The notes beneath the pieces are model-generated. The model saw only the letters and a program-made list of their open reading frames with translations. It was not told where the DNA came from and did not search any database. Shown piece by piece: positions 1 through 12,060 of a DNA stretch of 64,000 nt. Position 1 is the first letter of the stretch, and each line of letters opens with the position of its first letter. The stretch lies in the NCBI GenBank assembly GCA_008360955.1, contig LUCM01009867.1:62001-126000 (forward strand), written 5' to 3'. Source of the stretch: Fasciolopsis buskii (Eukaryota; Platyhelminthes; Trematoda; Plagiorchiida; Fasciolidae). A program made the translations under genes and the position numbers.

Positions 1-820
1 ACGTCCGACTTACGGGCCCGTAATTGTCAGGCTCTTGCCTATAACGTGATTCATGTTTTGCCACCCAAACTGGACATTCTGCAGTCCCTGGAACTCCTCC
101 AGGTCAAAAGGCCGCTGTGTGCAGCTTCGCTACTGACTTGCACAACACATCCAATATAGGTTGGAAAATAGCTGAACGGATGCCTTCTGGTCCAGCCGGC
201 TTGTGTTTGTTCAGTTACCGTAGCAGTTCGTCTTCATTTGTGTTCAACTTTTCTAGTTCAGATAACATCCCGGTTCATTAGAAGACCCTCGGAAAGTCGG
301 GTTGCACTTGCCTGCTCGTAAAGACTGTAAGTGGTCTTGGCTTGTCTCCTTTATCCATGAGAACTAAAGCAAAACCGGCTCTTTCCAGGGTACTTGCACA
401 TACACGTGTGGCCTTCCTAGAATTCATGTGCGCATAGGACATGGAGACAGTTCTCTTAGGATCCCGGGCTAATTTCTTTTCGTACTCCGACAGCGTCCCT
501 TTTCATTACTTGGACTCTGTTCCTAACCTTAGCGTAAGTGGCGCAAGCTAGGTGAGATTCATGACCCCTTTAATGAACTCATTGCCACCATCGGCATTTA
601 GTCCATCTTTCCATCTTAGCCTTCCATCAAGACGGAATTTTCTCATTTCTCCGTACCGGACGGGAAGAAGTCCTCAGTCAGCCGACATAGACCTACGGCT
701 TTACAGCTCGCTTGTCATTGACTGATGTATTTGCGTCCTCCGGGGTCCGACACGCGCTAGCTGCTACATTTCTGTAAAGCACCACCGGCTGTCGTTTTGG
801 GTCCTTGTGATCGGGCACTT
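1..820 (-). mobile_element. Degraded CR1/Jockey-like LINE, reverse-transcriptase N-terminal part
   Basis: Reading the minus strand from about 255 down to 1 gives one frame with only two stops. It contains the typical start of a non-LTR reverse transcriptase: an EDELLR..LNKHKPAGPEGIRSAIF stretch (usual form: ...KAPGPDGI...) and, near the window edge, PDNYGPVS (usual form NYRPVS). Upstream on the same strand (about 300-560) are pieces resembling the linker between endonuclease and reverse transcriptase (KRN.PGILRELS, CNPTF). The element is cut by the left edge of the window, so its palm domain is not seen. Several stops and frame changes make it a dead copy. The clade is inferred from motif style, and the upper boundary is approximate. 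Confidence 0.7.
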
Positions 821-1754
821 GGGGTTCATTTGGGCTTGGATACTGAATACTCAATAATCGGGTATGGGAGAATTTACCGACCGTTCGTGTTTCCGTGATT
901 TAGAATTCTAAATTGGCTGCACAATCCCCGGAATCCGTTCACAATACTCAAGGTGATCAAACTGGAACGCGAGAAATGCTAAGAATAGGATCAAACAAGC
1001 ATTATGATCAGGAAGCAACAAGTCAAGACTCCGCTGAAATTTTTGGTGCCTTTGATTCCGCTAAGTTCGTCGGATCTTGGTGATGTCTATTTCACTTAAT
1101 GTTTTGGTGATAACGGCTTTGAGAATACTGATTACGATAGGCGTGGGATTGCGGAACAAGGAGGCATTTAGAAACCTCCAGCTAGATGGCAGACAGACTG
1201 AACGATTTCCAAATGAAACTCAGCCTGAGGGCAAAGTTTGAACAGATAGCTTCGAGCACGCACCGGTCAAGAACTGGGTTCTTCCATATGATCCGCCGTT
1301 CGACTTACCTAGATTGCATTTGTTGACCTCCGAAATTCACTTCGAGCAGTAACGCATGCTCGTGAGGCAGTTCGAAATTGAATTCGGCTTAATGGAATCG
1401 TGGAAGAGACTGTTCTACCTTAAGCAGTGCTGTCAAGGATGAGAGAGAGGATGTTTATGAATGCTCCATGTTGGAGGCTGTCCAGGAAAATGCTAAGTGT
1501 GAGAGATTATTCAGGCACTTTTTCAATCAGCCTCCTAACGTTGACTGGAGTCTGAGTGACGGCCTAATGTTCAAGACAAGACGTAGCAAAGTAAGCGTCA
1601 ATGCGATGTTCAATTTCGTGATAATGATTCAGAACAGCTAAAATAGTCTTAGATCCCTTGGACTGCAGGCCTGCCCTGAAGGCAGAAGACATCGCCCGAT
1701 TCTGCCATTGAGGTTACAGAGGCCTCGGGCAAAAGAAGCAAAGTCCAGATGCCG
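821..1754. other. No recognisable gene; probable decayed repeat
   Basis: No frame longer than 60 codons and no domain was recognised. Base composition is like the flanking LINE remnants, so it may be the 5' part of the minus-strand element, but no motif proves this. Confidence 0.3.
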
Positions 1755-1858
1755 GTGTTTTATCTTTTATCTTTCACTTCCGTTATTAATGAAACAATGA
1801 TGTGCATCAACTCTCAGGAAGGGGGCCGCGGCCAACAGAGTGCTGCCAAATGGGTACC
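1755..1858 (-). mobile_element. tRNA-derived SINE, 3' body only (5' truncated)
   Basis: The minus strand matches the body of the fuller SINE at 19.8 kb: a GGCAGC..TCTGTTGGCCGCGG segment, then CCCCCTTCCTGAGAG, then TGATGCACATCATTG, ending in an AATAACGGAAGTGAAAGATA tail. The tRNA-like head (A and B boxes) is missing, as in a 5'-truncated insertion. Confidence 0.65.
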
Positions 1859-2299
1859 AAAGCAAGCCAGTGTCTCTCTTATGTTTTAGATCCCGCAACC
1901 AAGCTATACCCGTCGTTACTAGTTCCGCCTCCGGATTGGGAAACTCCAAATCTACTTCTTCCTCGCACCTGCTGGGACGCCGCTGGCCAGATCTGGCGCT
2001 CAATTATTGGCCTGCCCAACCCAAAGCAAATGGCTGGTGCTCTTGGATACTCCCAATCGCGTGCACCTTCATGACCGGTTCGAAACAGTTACTACTGCCG
2101 CTGGAGGGCCCTGTGGCCCGTTCTAATTCCCCCACGTACTGCCGTCTAGGATAAAAATCTGTGACGTGCTGATTGAATGGCTGAGCAACAATTAATTGTT
2201 AACATATTTCGAAAGATTATTGTCGAAATTCGTTTCGATTATGTTCGTCGTTCGAAGCTGCAATCACTTGGAAATAAGTTTTTACAAACCTTATCGTTT
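1859..2299. other. Unassigned, GC-richer spacer between SINE and LINE
   Basis: Overlapping frames on both strands (about 90-104 codons) exist here, but none resembles a known domain and they appear to be composition artefacts. Possibly an older repeat. Confidence 0.25.
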
Positions 2300-4972
2300 A
2301 TGAACACATATTGGGATTCCTTATATCTGAAACTCAACAAGCTTCTAATCGATCAAAAAGAGACAATCGAGCTGGCTAGCAGAAACATGGTAAATGCACA
2401 ATTCAAGCACCATTGAGTAACAACATTAGTTATCTCTTTACGAACAGGTCGCACCAGTCCTTCACACTTCAAACACTGATTAAAGTTCACACGTGTTTCA
2501 TCTGCAAACAAGAATCGTAGCTGAACCCGGATATCACTGATTCATTCGTGTCGACAGACCGCTTCAGACTCCATCAGCTGAACAGAATTTCGGACAAGAA
2601 GAAAACTGGAGGCGGTGTGACAACATACACAAACTCCTTCTGGTCTGGCAAATTCGAAGTTGTTTATATGTACTCACTAAGCGGAATTGACTGTCCCGTG
2701 ACAGTGTCATCCTAGGTTTACCGGACATACTGGTACAATCATAACGAGCGATTGTACTGCCCATGTATTTTGACCCTTTTCTAGCATTCATTGTTCCTCT
2801 TCTTGAGGATAATCTGCATATTTTTGCGGGTTATTTCAGTCATGTATATACTCTATCACTGACTGTTTGATTTGACTGACCTCTACGTTCCTCCCGCCAG
2901 AGGCCGCTCCATTTTAGGTGGAGTTATTACCAACCACCCTGATTTATTTACCCTGAAAATTCGCGCTCCAATTTCAAGTAACTATCATTGTTTGCTACTG
3001 TTAAAGTCCACGATATACCCTAGGCCAGCTTTCCATTCTTCCAGGCGAACAAATCAAATCCAAGTTCGTTTCCGTAACGTTTCACACAACAACCGTGTCC
3101 TTCTTCAGAAATTCCTTTCACTCGCACCTACCTGTTTCTCTTTTGAACATTTGCTCAACGACAATGACAAATTGTTCAGAGACGAACAACACAATCTTTG
3201 ATATCTGCTGCCCCTCAGAAACACCATTCGTCTCAAATGGCCGTATCTCCGCCCAGAAACTGAAATCTCTAGGAATACGCAAGGAGCACTTCTACAAATC
3301 TCGTAATGACTGAAGCATGCGATACACTTCCGACCTAATAAAAGCTGAAATAGAATTCATCGACACTACATTTGCCAGCCAACTCTTGAGTAGGAACAAC
3401 AACGGATTCCAATAGTAATGCATTCGACTGTTGTGTGGAAGGGAAAAGAAAAACGAAAGTTTCTGCGGATGTCGATAGCATCATTGAAGCTTTCATGCAT
3501 CTCTTCACTTATTCCCTAGTCATATTTGGACAGGGTGATGATATGACAAATGCAAGTTTTTTCAAGGGAAGAGGTGTTCGACATTCTGCGCACCACGAAA
3601 ATTACCACCGGGGTTGGTCCTGACAGTCTGCCTTCAGCTCTTTTAAAGCATGGTGCTGTGGCTCTGACGGAGGCATTCACTTCTCCGATTAACACATCAT
3701 TAATCTTCTCTTCTATTCGTGACTGCTGGAGACCAGTCACTGTTATTTCCATCCTAAAATCTAGCAGTTCTGCTGCTTTGGTAAAATGCCTTCGCCACAT
3801 TGCCTTAACATATTCTGGTCTTAAGCTAACGGATCGTGCTCTACTTAAGCGCTGCGTTCTTCTTTGTATCCTCCTGACGACCCTCCCCGGTTTGCTTATA
3901 AATCTAGCAGGTCTCCCTTGGACGCTGTAGCCTCCATCATTCACCACATTTTTAAGTCCTTAAACGCATCGATGAAATCTGTGCGTTGCGCCTTTTTAGA
4001 CTAATCGTCGGCATTTGATTCTGTCCCACGGTATCTTCTACTTCTTAAACTGGAAACATTTGGTTGTCCCAGACCTTTATTAACATGGCTGTCTGATAAC
4101 TTTACTAACCAAACCCAGTGTACACGAATAAACGGTTAAACTTCGAAACCGTTGATTAACTACCCAGGAGTGTTTCAGGGTGCTGTTCTTTCACCGTTTC
4201 TCTTCTCTACCTACATCAGCGACTTATCAACTAGCTCACTCTGTCATCCGTGTAAGTTTGCTGATTATGTTGCTCTCTCTCAAGCCGTTTCGATCAGCGG
4301 TGACTTCCAAACTTTTTCCAACAACCTGTGTTCTTTCTACGGTTTCTCAGTACCAACCGGTTTTTATCTCATCACATATGTTTCCAATTTCTGTCCTCTC
4401 TCTCCGAAACGTATTCCACTGTCTCCAAAGCTTACAAGGGTTGGTTCTTTGAAATATCCAGGAGTAATTTTGATAAAATTCCGGAGTGGACTACTCACAT
4501 TTCTACCTGTGTAAATAATCCCCCACGGTTGTCGTTTCAAATCAGGAAGTTTTGGGACTACAAGATGAAACGAAGCACAATCTCCCGATTTATATACCAA
4601 TATTTTTTCATTTTCTCTTAACCTCTCTCCTGTTGCACATCCAGGTTTACTGAGAAATGGCTTTAAAATTGTTTGCGACTGCTATCAGATATTAGCCGTG
4701 ATTTTCGTACCACTAATTGAATTGTCCCTATATCTATGTGATGAATACCTATCAGCGTGTGAGAAATTTTCTCACAAAATTCTTTCTAAGCCCACGTATA
4801 ATCTGTACAATGATCTTTCAAACCGCCGCACTTGCGTTTCTACACGATCCGCTTTACATTCCATGCCCTCGAGTATGAACACATATAGGAACTTTACTGT
4901 CCTGTATTTGGCACGAATTTTGACAAACCGTGACCGGGTTTCAGAAGAAATCCTGACCAACCTATCCTAAAT
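2300..4972 (+). mobile_element. LINE copy A, CR1/Jockey-like non-LTR retrotransposon (broken)
   Basis: Domains run in order on the plus strand. The end of an APE-type endonuclease lies at about 2866-3010, with a [18 protein letters not shown] stretch and [13 protein letters not shown] in the place of the usual SDH motif. The reverse-transcriptase start ([20 protein letters not shown]) is at about 3598. The palm has [16 protein letters not shown] at about 4180 and CKFADYVALS at about 4250, where the catalytic F/YADD has become ADY. A C-terminal part with YRNFTVLYLARILTNRDRVS ends at 4972. The frame is broken by an extra T in a T run near 3558 and by an in-frame TAA at about 4003 just before SSAFDSVPR. 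The element cannot be active. It is near-identical over 1.5 kb to the inverted copy at 32.6-34.1 kb. The 5' limit is approximate. Confidence 0.85.
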
Positions 4973-5800
4973 CGTTGCGATTGTTCCTGGTAAGTTGAGC
5001 TCTATTATTTAAGAGACACTGAGTAAATTTTTATGTTATTTTTTCAATTTTTCCCCCAATTATTTTACCCTTTAATATTCTGAATGCAGTGTGACGTTAT
5101 TTATTCTACGCTAACACCTGCACAATGCAATGCGGGAAAAACGACAGAATAGAGGATATCCTAGACCGCTATAATTTAAAGCATTTATTAATTCTTACAA
5201 AAACATTTTCTGCATTGCACCTCTCAGTCTACTTTGACACTAGCAGCATAGGGATGTAAACGGCAGTCTTGAGAGTTCCAATTTCTCTCTCTGCAAAATG
5301 TTTCACGAAATCATGTGCTACAGATTGTTCAGCAGACTTGATGTTGCTTCTCGGCCTTCTTCGGCATTTAATCCGCCTTTTATTGCTGTTAAATATAACT
5401 TCCTTATTCGCTGTTCTCAACGATCCTCTTGAACTTGACTAACTTCCATCCAGTTATCAAATCCCCTCTGACCTCAGCTTAACTCTTCTGTCCACCAAAT
5501 AATGCTCCCACTGTTTGCGCCCCTGGCCATACTTCGGCATTCGCCATCGAGCTTCTTTCAAGTTTTGCGCTGGCGACGCGCACATTTAGTGCACTTTATT
5601 GGTAGGAGATTAAATGTTTTCATGAAACAATTCACCGTGTGATATCATCGACAAATCACCATAAAGAAACCATGGACGCACTGTACAGCGCTTTTATCCT
5701 TGCTGGGAATCATCAGCAGTGCATATCGACCGCACCCGAACTGGGACATGAACCCGAGACGAACGGTACTGAGACAAACGCCTTAGCCATTAGAATGAAA
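4973..5800. other. LINE 3' flank and unassigned sequence
   Basis: Directly after the LINE C-terminus comes AT-rich sequence with T runs, as expected of a 3' UTR (to about 5090). Beyond that no gene or repeat was recognised. The 63-codon minus frame at 5229-5420 is basic but has no recognisable domain. Confidence 0.3.
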
Positions 5801-6244
5801 TCACATGCTTTGCAGATTCTGATCTTGCTTCACGAGTAATTTAAAGTAGCACGTGCCCCACCTCGTCTGGTTGCAATTATTCATTTTCCTATGCATCATC
5901 CGGCCTTGCGCACGTATCTCGCCAATACACACTATTGTTATTAATAACTGACTTCCATCATATGCTGGTGGCCTGGGACCACGAAGGGGTTTATTCAAGT
6001 GGATCACGATTGCTTCGGACATAGTAATGGTACGACGTTCGGCATTTTTCGCTGTTGCCCACTTAACTCTGTAGATGGGGAAATATACTTCACTCGCTTT
6101 GATTTGATTATCCGATTCTGTCAGGTTCATGGTAGTTGCAGTTTGTATAATCTTTGTCGGTGAGACCTTTTTTGCGTTCACACAACCTTCTTGTGGATCA
6201 GCATGCACAACTCGCCCCAACGAAGCGAGTGGTTTGGCGTACAC
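5801..6244 (-). pseudogene. Unidentified 147-codon open frame, possibly a transposon C-terminus
   Basis: This is the longest minus-strand frame in the first 18 kb. A stretch near its middle, with AKNAERRTITMSEAIVIHLN followed by KP, resembles the 'EAI.I...KP' end seen in GIY-YIG endonuclease domains of Penelope-like elements. No GIY or YIG residues are visible upstream, so this is only a weak resemblance. No splice signals or partner exons were found to make it a host gene. Most likely a transposon remnant. Confidence 0.25.
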
Positions 6245-6499
6245 AGTAAGATACTTAATCCATGGTCAGATTACACATCGTATGCAAATGATAACTATTT
6301 AAGAGTTAAGCGAAACACGTAACTTAGTAGTGATATATGTAATATCGACTGCTACCACTGTTACTTCTCTACCGCAAGTAGCAATTAAGGATTCACAGCG
6401 AGTAATAGAGGAAACAAATGCATGGAAACGTAGGGGATTAATTTCTAAATTTGCTTCATATCTTTTAAGTTCTTTCTTAGTAAAATAACAGTTTACATC

Positions 6500-6630
6500 A
6501 CGCTTCAGGAAGGGGGCTATGTCCAACAGAGGGCTGCGAATTGGAAAGTTTATCGGAAGTGAGAGGATTCGAACCCGCGAAATTCGCACCCAAACGCCAC
6601 GACCTTGACCTTTCGGCCTGCGGCGGCTAT
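6500..6630 (-). mobile_element. tRNA-derived SINE copy
   Basis: On the minus strand the head carries a B-box-like GGGTTCGAATCC (GGTTCGANTCC consensus) at about 6566-6577 and an A-box-like segment near 6600-6620, followed by the family body: a CCAATTCGCAGCCCTCTGTT stretch, then GGACATAGCCCCCTTCCTGA. The family signature of 'CTCTGTTGG..' then 'CC(C)TTCCTGA' is shared with the copies at 1.8, 11.9, 19.8 and 41.8 kb. Confidence 0.65.
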
Positions 6631-6729
6631 CACAGAATCGTTTGCTACCATACTGAGTAGAACTGTGTCATATTTCCCGGGCCTACGTGAGCCACTTTAG
6701 GCAAACAATAGACTGGAATTCACAGACTG

Positions 6730-6950
6730 TTGCGGCTTATCTGCAAAGGAAGTCTGCACGAACCAGTGAAAAACTTTCGACCCGTTGGTTTCACTTTCAT
6801 GTTTTGCAAGTTTATTCAAACGGCGGCGACGGAGCACGTAAAAAGGGGCTTGAATAATAAACGCTTACGAGTGAGGAGCAGCACCGATTCACGAAAGACA
6901 GTGTCGAACAAACATCTTAGTGTAATTTGGATGAAGTTACGGCGATGACT
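6730..6950 (+). mobile_element. LINE reverse-transcriptase fragment (CR1-like)
   Basis: A 72-codon frame contains KGSLHEPVKNFRPVGFTFMF followed by CKFI, which matches the conserved non-LTR RT block usually read as KGG.R..P.NYRPVSLTSVLCK.. (RT motif 2). It is followed by a decayed S.K..VSNKH resembling GKSCLTNL. Only this block is recognisable. It could be a piece of the element at 8.6-10.3 kb separated by other insertions, or an independent remnant. Confidence 0.6.
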
Positions 6951-8589
6951 GGTGACAGAGGGTAGTAAAAGTTTGCTGTTTGGACTTCAGCCAAACCTCT
7001 GATTTGGTCGGTTAAGGGCTCCCAAAAATTAGGGTCCGGTGTACTGAACTCAAAGGCCGTGCATCAAACTGGGTTTTGGACAGCTTGACGAAAAAATCTT
7101 TCTTTGGTGAGCTAGGAAACGAAATTTCAGGGTGGTTCGGTTTATCGACAAGGGTTCCACAACGATTCGCTCTTGGATTGCTGCTGTTCCCTCTGTGCAT
7201 TATTTTTCTAGCCGCAAACTTGGAAATAAAATGGTTTATCTTTGCTGGTGTTGTGACGCTTGTGGGAACAAGTAAGCTTGAGGGGCTGACACGAAGTTAA
7301 AAATGGTTGACGGGATCGGAAAGTGGAACCTTTCACTAAACGGAAGCTAACGGCACCTGCTACTAAGGGCCTTTAAAGGACCGACAATGGTTGGGGTGGG
7401 AGAAGCACAGAATTCATGATCAGTACGAACGGGCGCAATAAGAACTTAGGGATTGCTATGTCGACGGACCACAAGCAGGCGAAAAGGTGCAAGCCTAATT
7501 CCAGAAAACCGGAGGAGCTCTTTGGTCTGCAATCTGCGGTGTCCCGTAAGAACTATGGGGTATTCACCTTCAGTACAGGGTGACGGTCGGGGCACAATTC
7601 GAGTGTTGGGTACAGACACAAGAACCGCCTCTCAGAAAGCAAGCGGCTTGTACAGGGAGTGTTCAGCTGTAGGCCGCCAGAGTATTTTAGGCGCATGCAG
7701 GTGAGTGGTACACCTGGAGACTATAAGACCCCAGCCTATACTCCATGGAAGACCATAGGTCCAGGGGTGGCACGATCGAAACGGTCAAGTTAGTAAAGAC
7801 AATGACGGGGGTTGGCCTGGAGGACATACTTGGCCGAGGCGGAACGCAAGTCAATGGTGCAAATTTGTGGCGAAGCTTGCTTGCGTTATCTTTCTGCAGC
7901 GTATTAATCCAGCTCGAATGATCTACAATGAGATTTGGCGGAAAATGAGGGCTCATTTTTATTTATGACATTGCTAGATAAAATGGAGCACGGAGCAATC
8001 CCAGGGTCGATAATTCAGGTTGCAGGAGTTGAAAAGCAGACGGATAAATGTGAGCATTTGTCAACATGATACTATAAAACAACGGAAACTAAGCAAAGTG
8101 GATGTTCATTTGCCTTGAGGTTGAGAAGGAATCGATAGTCCTTTCTTTTTTAACGGATCAAGGGACTTCTTCAGCGAGACAATTTTCAACTGTAGAACCA
8201 AACTAGAAGTAGTAGGTGCCAAACGTTGGGAATATCACTGAGGTAACTTAGGAAGCCTTGTTGACCTTGATGTCACTGCTCGTCTGTGCTCGCTGAACTG
8301 AACCGATGTACAGAAGGTACAGATATCCGCGCAATAAGTGCAGTCATTCCAAAAAACAGTAATTGCATAGGCGTAGCTTAATGAAGAACATCATATCAAA
8401 CCCCAAAGCATACTGCGCCCATGCACAGTCTAAACAAAAATTTAGAGATTGTTTAGCTTCATAAGAACGATAAGACGAGAACCTGAGGTTTCCTGGATCC
8501 GAACCGGATAATGCCCCATTGGACGAACAACATATCAACTTGGAACTACCAGAAACTACCAAAATTCCGGAAGTTTCATAACTCTTTCT
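6951..8589. other. Unassigned, probably decayed LINE sequence
   Basis: Several 60-100 codon frames on both strands, none with a recognisable domain. The stretch is more GC-rich than the quiet region at 12-18 kb and precedes an RT remnant on the same strand, so it may include that element's endonuclease and linker, worn beyond recognition by eye. Confidence 0.3.
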
Positions 8590-10260
8590 AACGAATGAGC
8601 AGGTTGTGACAGAGTCAGGCAAGCTAAATAAGCATAAAGGTGCGGGACCGGACGGCATACATCTGGCGGTCGCTTTGCCATCGGCGGAACTAATTGCACT
8701 CTTTGCCTCGAAGCTCTAAATTTCTTCCTTCAGGGAGGGGAAAGTACACGAAGGAGCGAAAAGTAGAATGGTAACGAGAATACACGAGAGTGGGCCTAGA
8801 CATGGGCCTAGGAGCTACAGGTCGATGATTCTAGTTTGCACCCTTTGCAAGTGCCTTAGAGGACCCATCAGAAAACGTGCAAACCTGCTATTTTGACAGT
8901 GCAGCAAGGATTCACAGGAAAGTCTTGCTACGGAAACTTCTAGCTTCTTCTAAGTGTGCTAAAGAAGCCCCCAGACGAGTACCATCGTGTCGAAATCTGG
9001 CACACTGATTTTACCAGTAATTTCGGTTGAGCCAACCGTGAGCATTTAAACCACAATATCATAGCAAATGGGATCGCAGGGATGGCTAATACTTGGGGAA
9101 GGACATTTCTCAGGGGATGGACGTTTAGCAGCAGAGTTTGAAGTTACACGAGGACCGCACCAACCTGTTAGTTCATGTTATCAAGATAGGTAATATGACC
9201 TACACTCTTCCCAAATTCATCAGCAACGGAGCGAAATTTGTGGGCAGGCCAATATACCTTCCCGCTGATCCAGAGAATGATATAGAGGCAATCAGAGGCT
9301 GGCCACGTGATTATGACTTCCCATCAAACCTGGTCTAGCTTTAGAGTCTGGTCTGTACAACCAGTTGCCTTAACGCGGATCTCGTAATAATTTTGCTTGC
9401 CCTTAACCGTTTTAACCACTTGTGCGGCCCAGTTACTTACCTCTGTACGACTGCAACACCGACAGCCCCGACATTTGACGGGTACATGAAAAAGATAGCC
9501 AGAAGCGCCGCTAGGATGGACGTAATTTGACAGGAGCATGCGGGCGGGGCGTGTATGAACGACGTGCAGGTGACGACTGCGCTGCGTGGTCAATGTTTGG
9601 CCAAACAAGCAATCCAGAGGAACAAATCCATATTTCGCTACAGACCGCTGAATAAGAATACAGAGGAATGGAAGTGGGTGATATCATGAATTCTTCCAAA
9701 GCCAAAGTCGTGGGTGCGATCAGCATGAAAAATTTCAGACTTTCCATAATGTGCATAGGCGCGAAATATTTTAAGCTCTGGTCAGGTACATCTTTCAGGG
9801 AGCCCGAAGTGCTTGGGACCCTTTAAGCGAATATCGTAAGGCCACCGCTAGAATGTCACGTTAAATCCTAGTTATTTTCCCTGAAAATGGACATTAATTT
9901 CGTATGGGAGCTGCAGAAGCTGGCCACCAAGATGATGGCTGACCAGAGGCACAACAGCTGTGACCAAAAGCCTCCGCGACCATAGCATTTTCTCTCAGAA
10001 GCCGACACAGCCGCGATACTCCAATTAAGACGTTCAAAATACTAAAGTGCACGTCAGGTATACCATATGAGGAGCCGTTCATCTTTAGACCCGGTAGGGG
10101 AACCGGGGGGCATAGGGTTTAGGCTGGGTTTCGGATCAGGGCTCAGTTCTTCATCAAGAGGGTGATTCCACTATGGAACCGGTTGGCAAAACTTGTGGTT
10201 AATAGCAATAATGCTGATGGACTTAAAATATTTTCAGACAGCTGCTGTGCGGTGACATAT
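8590..10260 (+). mobile_element. Degraded CR1-like LINE: RT domain and C-terminal end
   Basis: From about 8610 the plus strand reads KLNKHKGAGPDGIHLAV, then FREGKVHEG, then GPRHGPRSYRSMILVCTLCK, the canonical RT opening. It continues in shifted frames with QGFTGKSCY, NHNIIANGIAGMANTWGRTF and GPHQPVSS (usual form GVPQGSVL). At 9187-9338 it reads NGAKFVGRPIYLPADPENDI followed by a decayed W..DFP.NL; here the FADD catalytic motif is decayed to FVGRP. The C-terminal end is at about 10145-10245 with FFIKRVIPLWNRLAKLVV, the usual FF..RV...WN.LP block. The 9345-10140 part is not recognisable. Many frameshifts and stops make it inactive. Confidence 0.75.
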
Positions 10261-11879
10261 GTAGGGCTGTAACAGCAAGTTTCAGGTCTGCGCACAAAAA
10301 ATGCCTGTTGGAACTGCTTTTGCCTTTGAGAAACAGTCTGGATGCTGGAGTGGTTTGAATTGAATTGTTTGTCTTGTGGGCGCCGAACTGAGCCCAACTG
10401 AATTGTTTGTTTGAACTTATCGTTTTGGAAAATAATGTTTACATACAATATTCAACACTTTCGAAAAAGTAAAATTTGGACTGTCCAGTCGGGCTAACCG
10501 ATTGGGCGATAGTTTGAAAGTTTTTCGACCAAAGTAGAAAATATCTTGGTGCGAGTTGATTGATCTTCTATTTAAACGTAATTCAGCTCATGCCGGTCTT
10601 CTTGAAATTCATTTCCTTGACATCTGTTTAATTAGGCGGGCTTGTTGCATCAAGCTTTTCTATTTTAGCCAATTATCAACCACGCTAGAAGAAACGTTCC
10701 CAAATTACTTCGATATCTTAGTGAATCGGCCTAATGATAAGCTTGCAGTTTTCGTATTGTGCGGCGTGTATTTATAGAGAAAATTTCTGCAAGCTTTGTA
10801 TTGCCAACTACTTTGGTATGATTTTCACTTACATAAACCCTGGAGTCTTCTGAGGAAATTTTTATGCTGGACCTTTGTAATTAACTAAGTTGTGAACTAC
10901 AGTGAAATTGTTTCGATATTTTCGTACACCATCTTAAATTCAGCGTGAATTAAGCTGGGAAAATTTGGGTGTAATATTCAGTTCAAAACTTCAAAATGTG
11001 GACAGCTTGTAGTGCATAGTTGAAACGTATTACAAATTTATTACGACAGCTCTCCTAATTTCTTAGGAAATGAATTGCTTCCAAACGGTTTTATTCATCA
11101 ACACCGCTGACAGAATGAATTAAAATTGACGACACGTGAACTAGTTGATGTAACATTTATGTATTTCTCTTATTGAGTTTGGTGTCCTTTATGTATTCAC
11201 TTTGATCTTATATTTTAAATTGTTCTTAACTCTACAATACTCTGGAGCTAAATAACCAACACTCCAATTTTGCGGTGAATTACGGGACAATAATAAGTGC
11301 TTCAACATGGCGTATGTTTTGTGCTCATAGCTTACTATACTTGTAACCTTAAAATTTCTTCGGAATTTTGCTTAACGCATAAAAATACTTTTAAATAATT
11401 GAAGGTTCTTGAATCTTATTTTATAACAGCAAAATGTAAATGAAAATTACCACAATTGCTCAAAACTGGTCCTTTTCGTGCTCCACTCTTTAATCACCAG
11501 TTTGGTATCAGGAAAACTGTTCGTTTTGCTTGTAATTGCATGTATAAATGGGCTTGTGATTCGCAAATGAGCGCCAATTTATCCAGTTTGAATAATGTTT
11601 TCTGTTACCCCTGTACGCATAGAACATATCAAAACAAGAAATGTAGTATTCATCTAACCAATTATTGAGTTTACTTACAAAGTATTCAAAAACGTGCGTT
11701 TTTCTAACCCCTGAAATACCAAAAACGATTTTTTGATATGAACTGAAAGGTTCTTTAAATCATTCAGTAAAATACCCCTGTCAATGTTTTTCTAGCCGAT
11801 CGAGTAAGGTGCTGTTTACTAGAAACCCATGCACAGAGCTGAAACCGATAGATGTGTGCCATGAATACTATCGTTTATC
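10261..11879. other. AT-rich non-coding sequence
   Basis: No domain, splice-framed exon or repeat signature was seen. Frames are short and without codon bias. Confidence 0.3.
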
Positions 11880-12060
11880 TTTTTATCTTTTACTTCCTTT
11901 ATTATTGAAATAACAATGTACATTAATTTCCAGGGAAGAGGCCGCGGATGCTGAGGGCTGCCAAGTGGGGAATTTGACCGGCGGTGGGAGCATTCGAACC
12001 TGCCACTTTCATGTCCAAGCGCCACGACCTTATCCATTTGGCAGCCGCCGGCCGAAGAAT
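11880..12060 (-). mobile_element. tRNA-derived SINE, near full-length
   Basis: On the minus strand from about 12055 the head contains an A-box-like CTGCCAAATGGATAAGG and a B-box-like AGGTTCGAATGC separated by tRNA-like spacing. Then come the body (CCCCACTTGGCAGCCCTC, with the following GCGGCC and TTCCCTGG) and a tail rich in AATAAAGGAAGTAAAAGATA units at 11880-11910. Head, body and tail are all present, so this copy and the one at 19.8 kb best define the family. Confidence 0.8.

Noticed and set aside
3516..3947. 143-codon minus frame and its 145-codon partner at 32707-33144
   Set aside because: Reverse-strand shadows of the LINE A/B reverse-transcriptase coding sequence, repeated only because the LINE is repeated.
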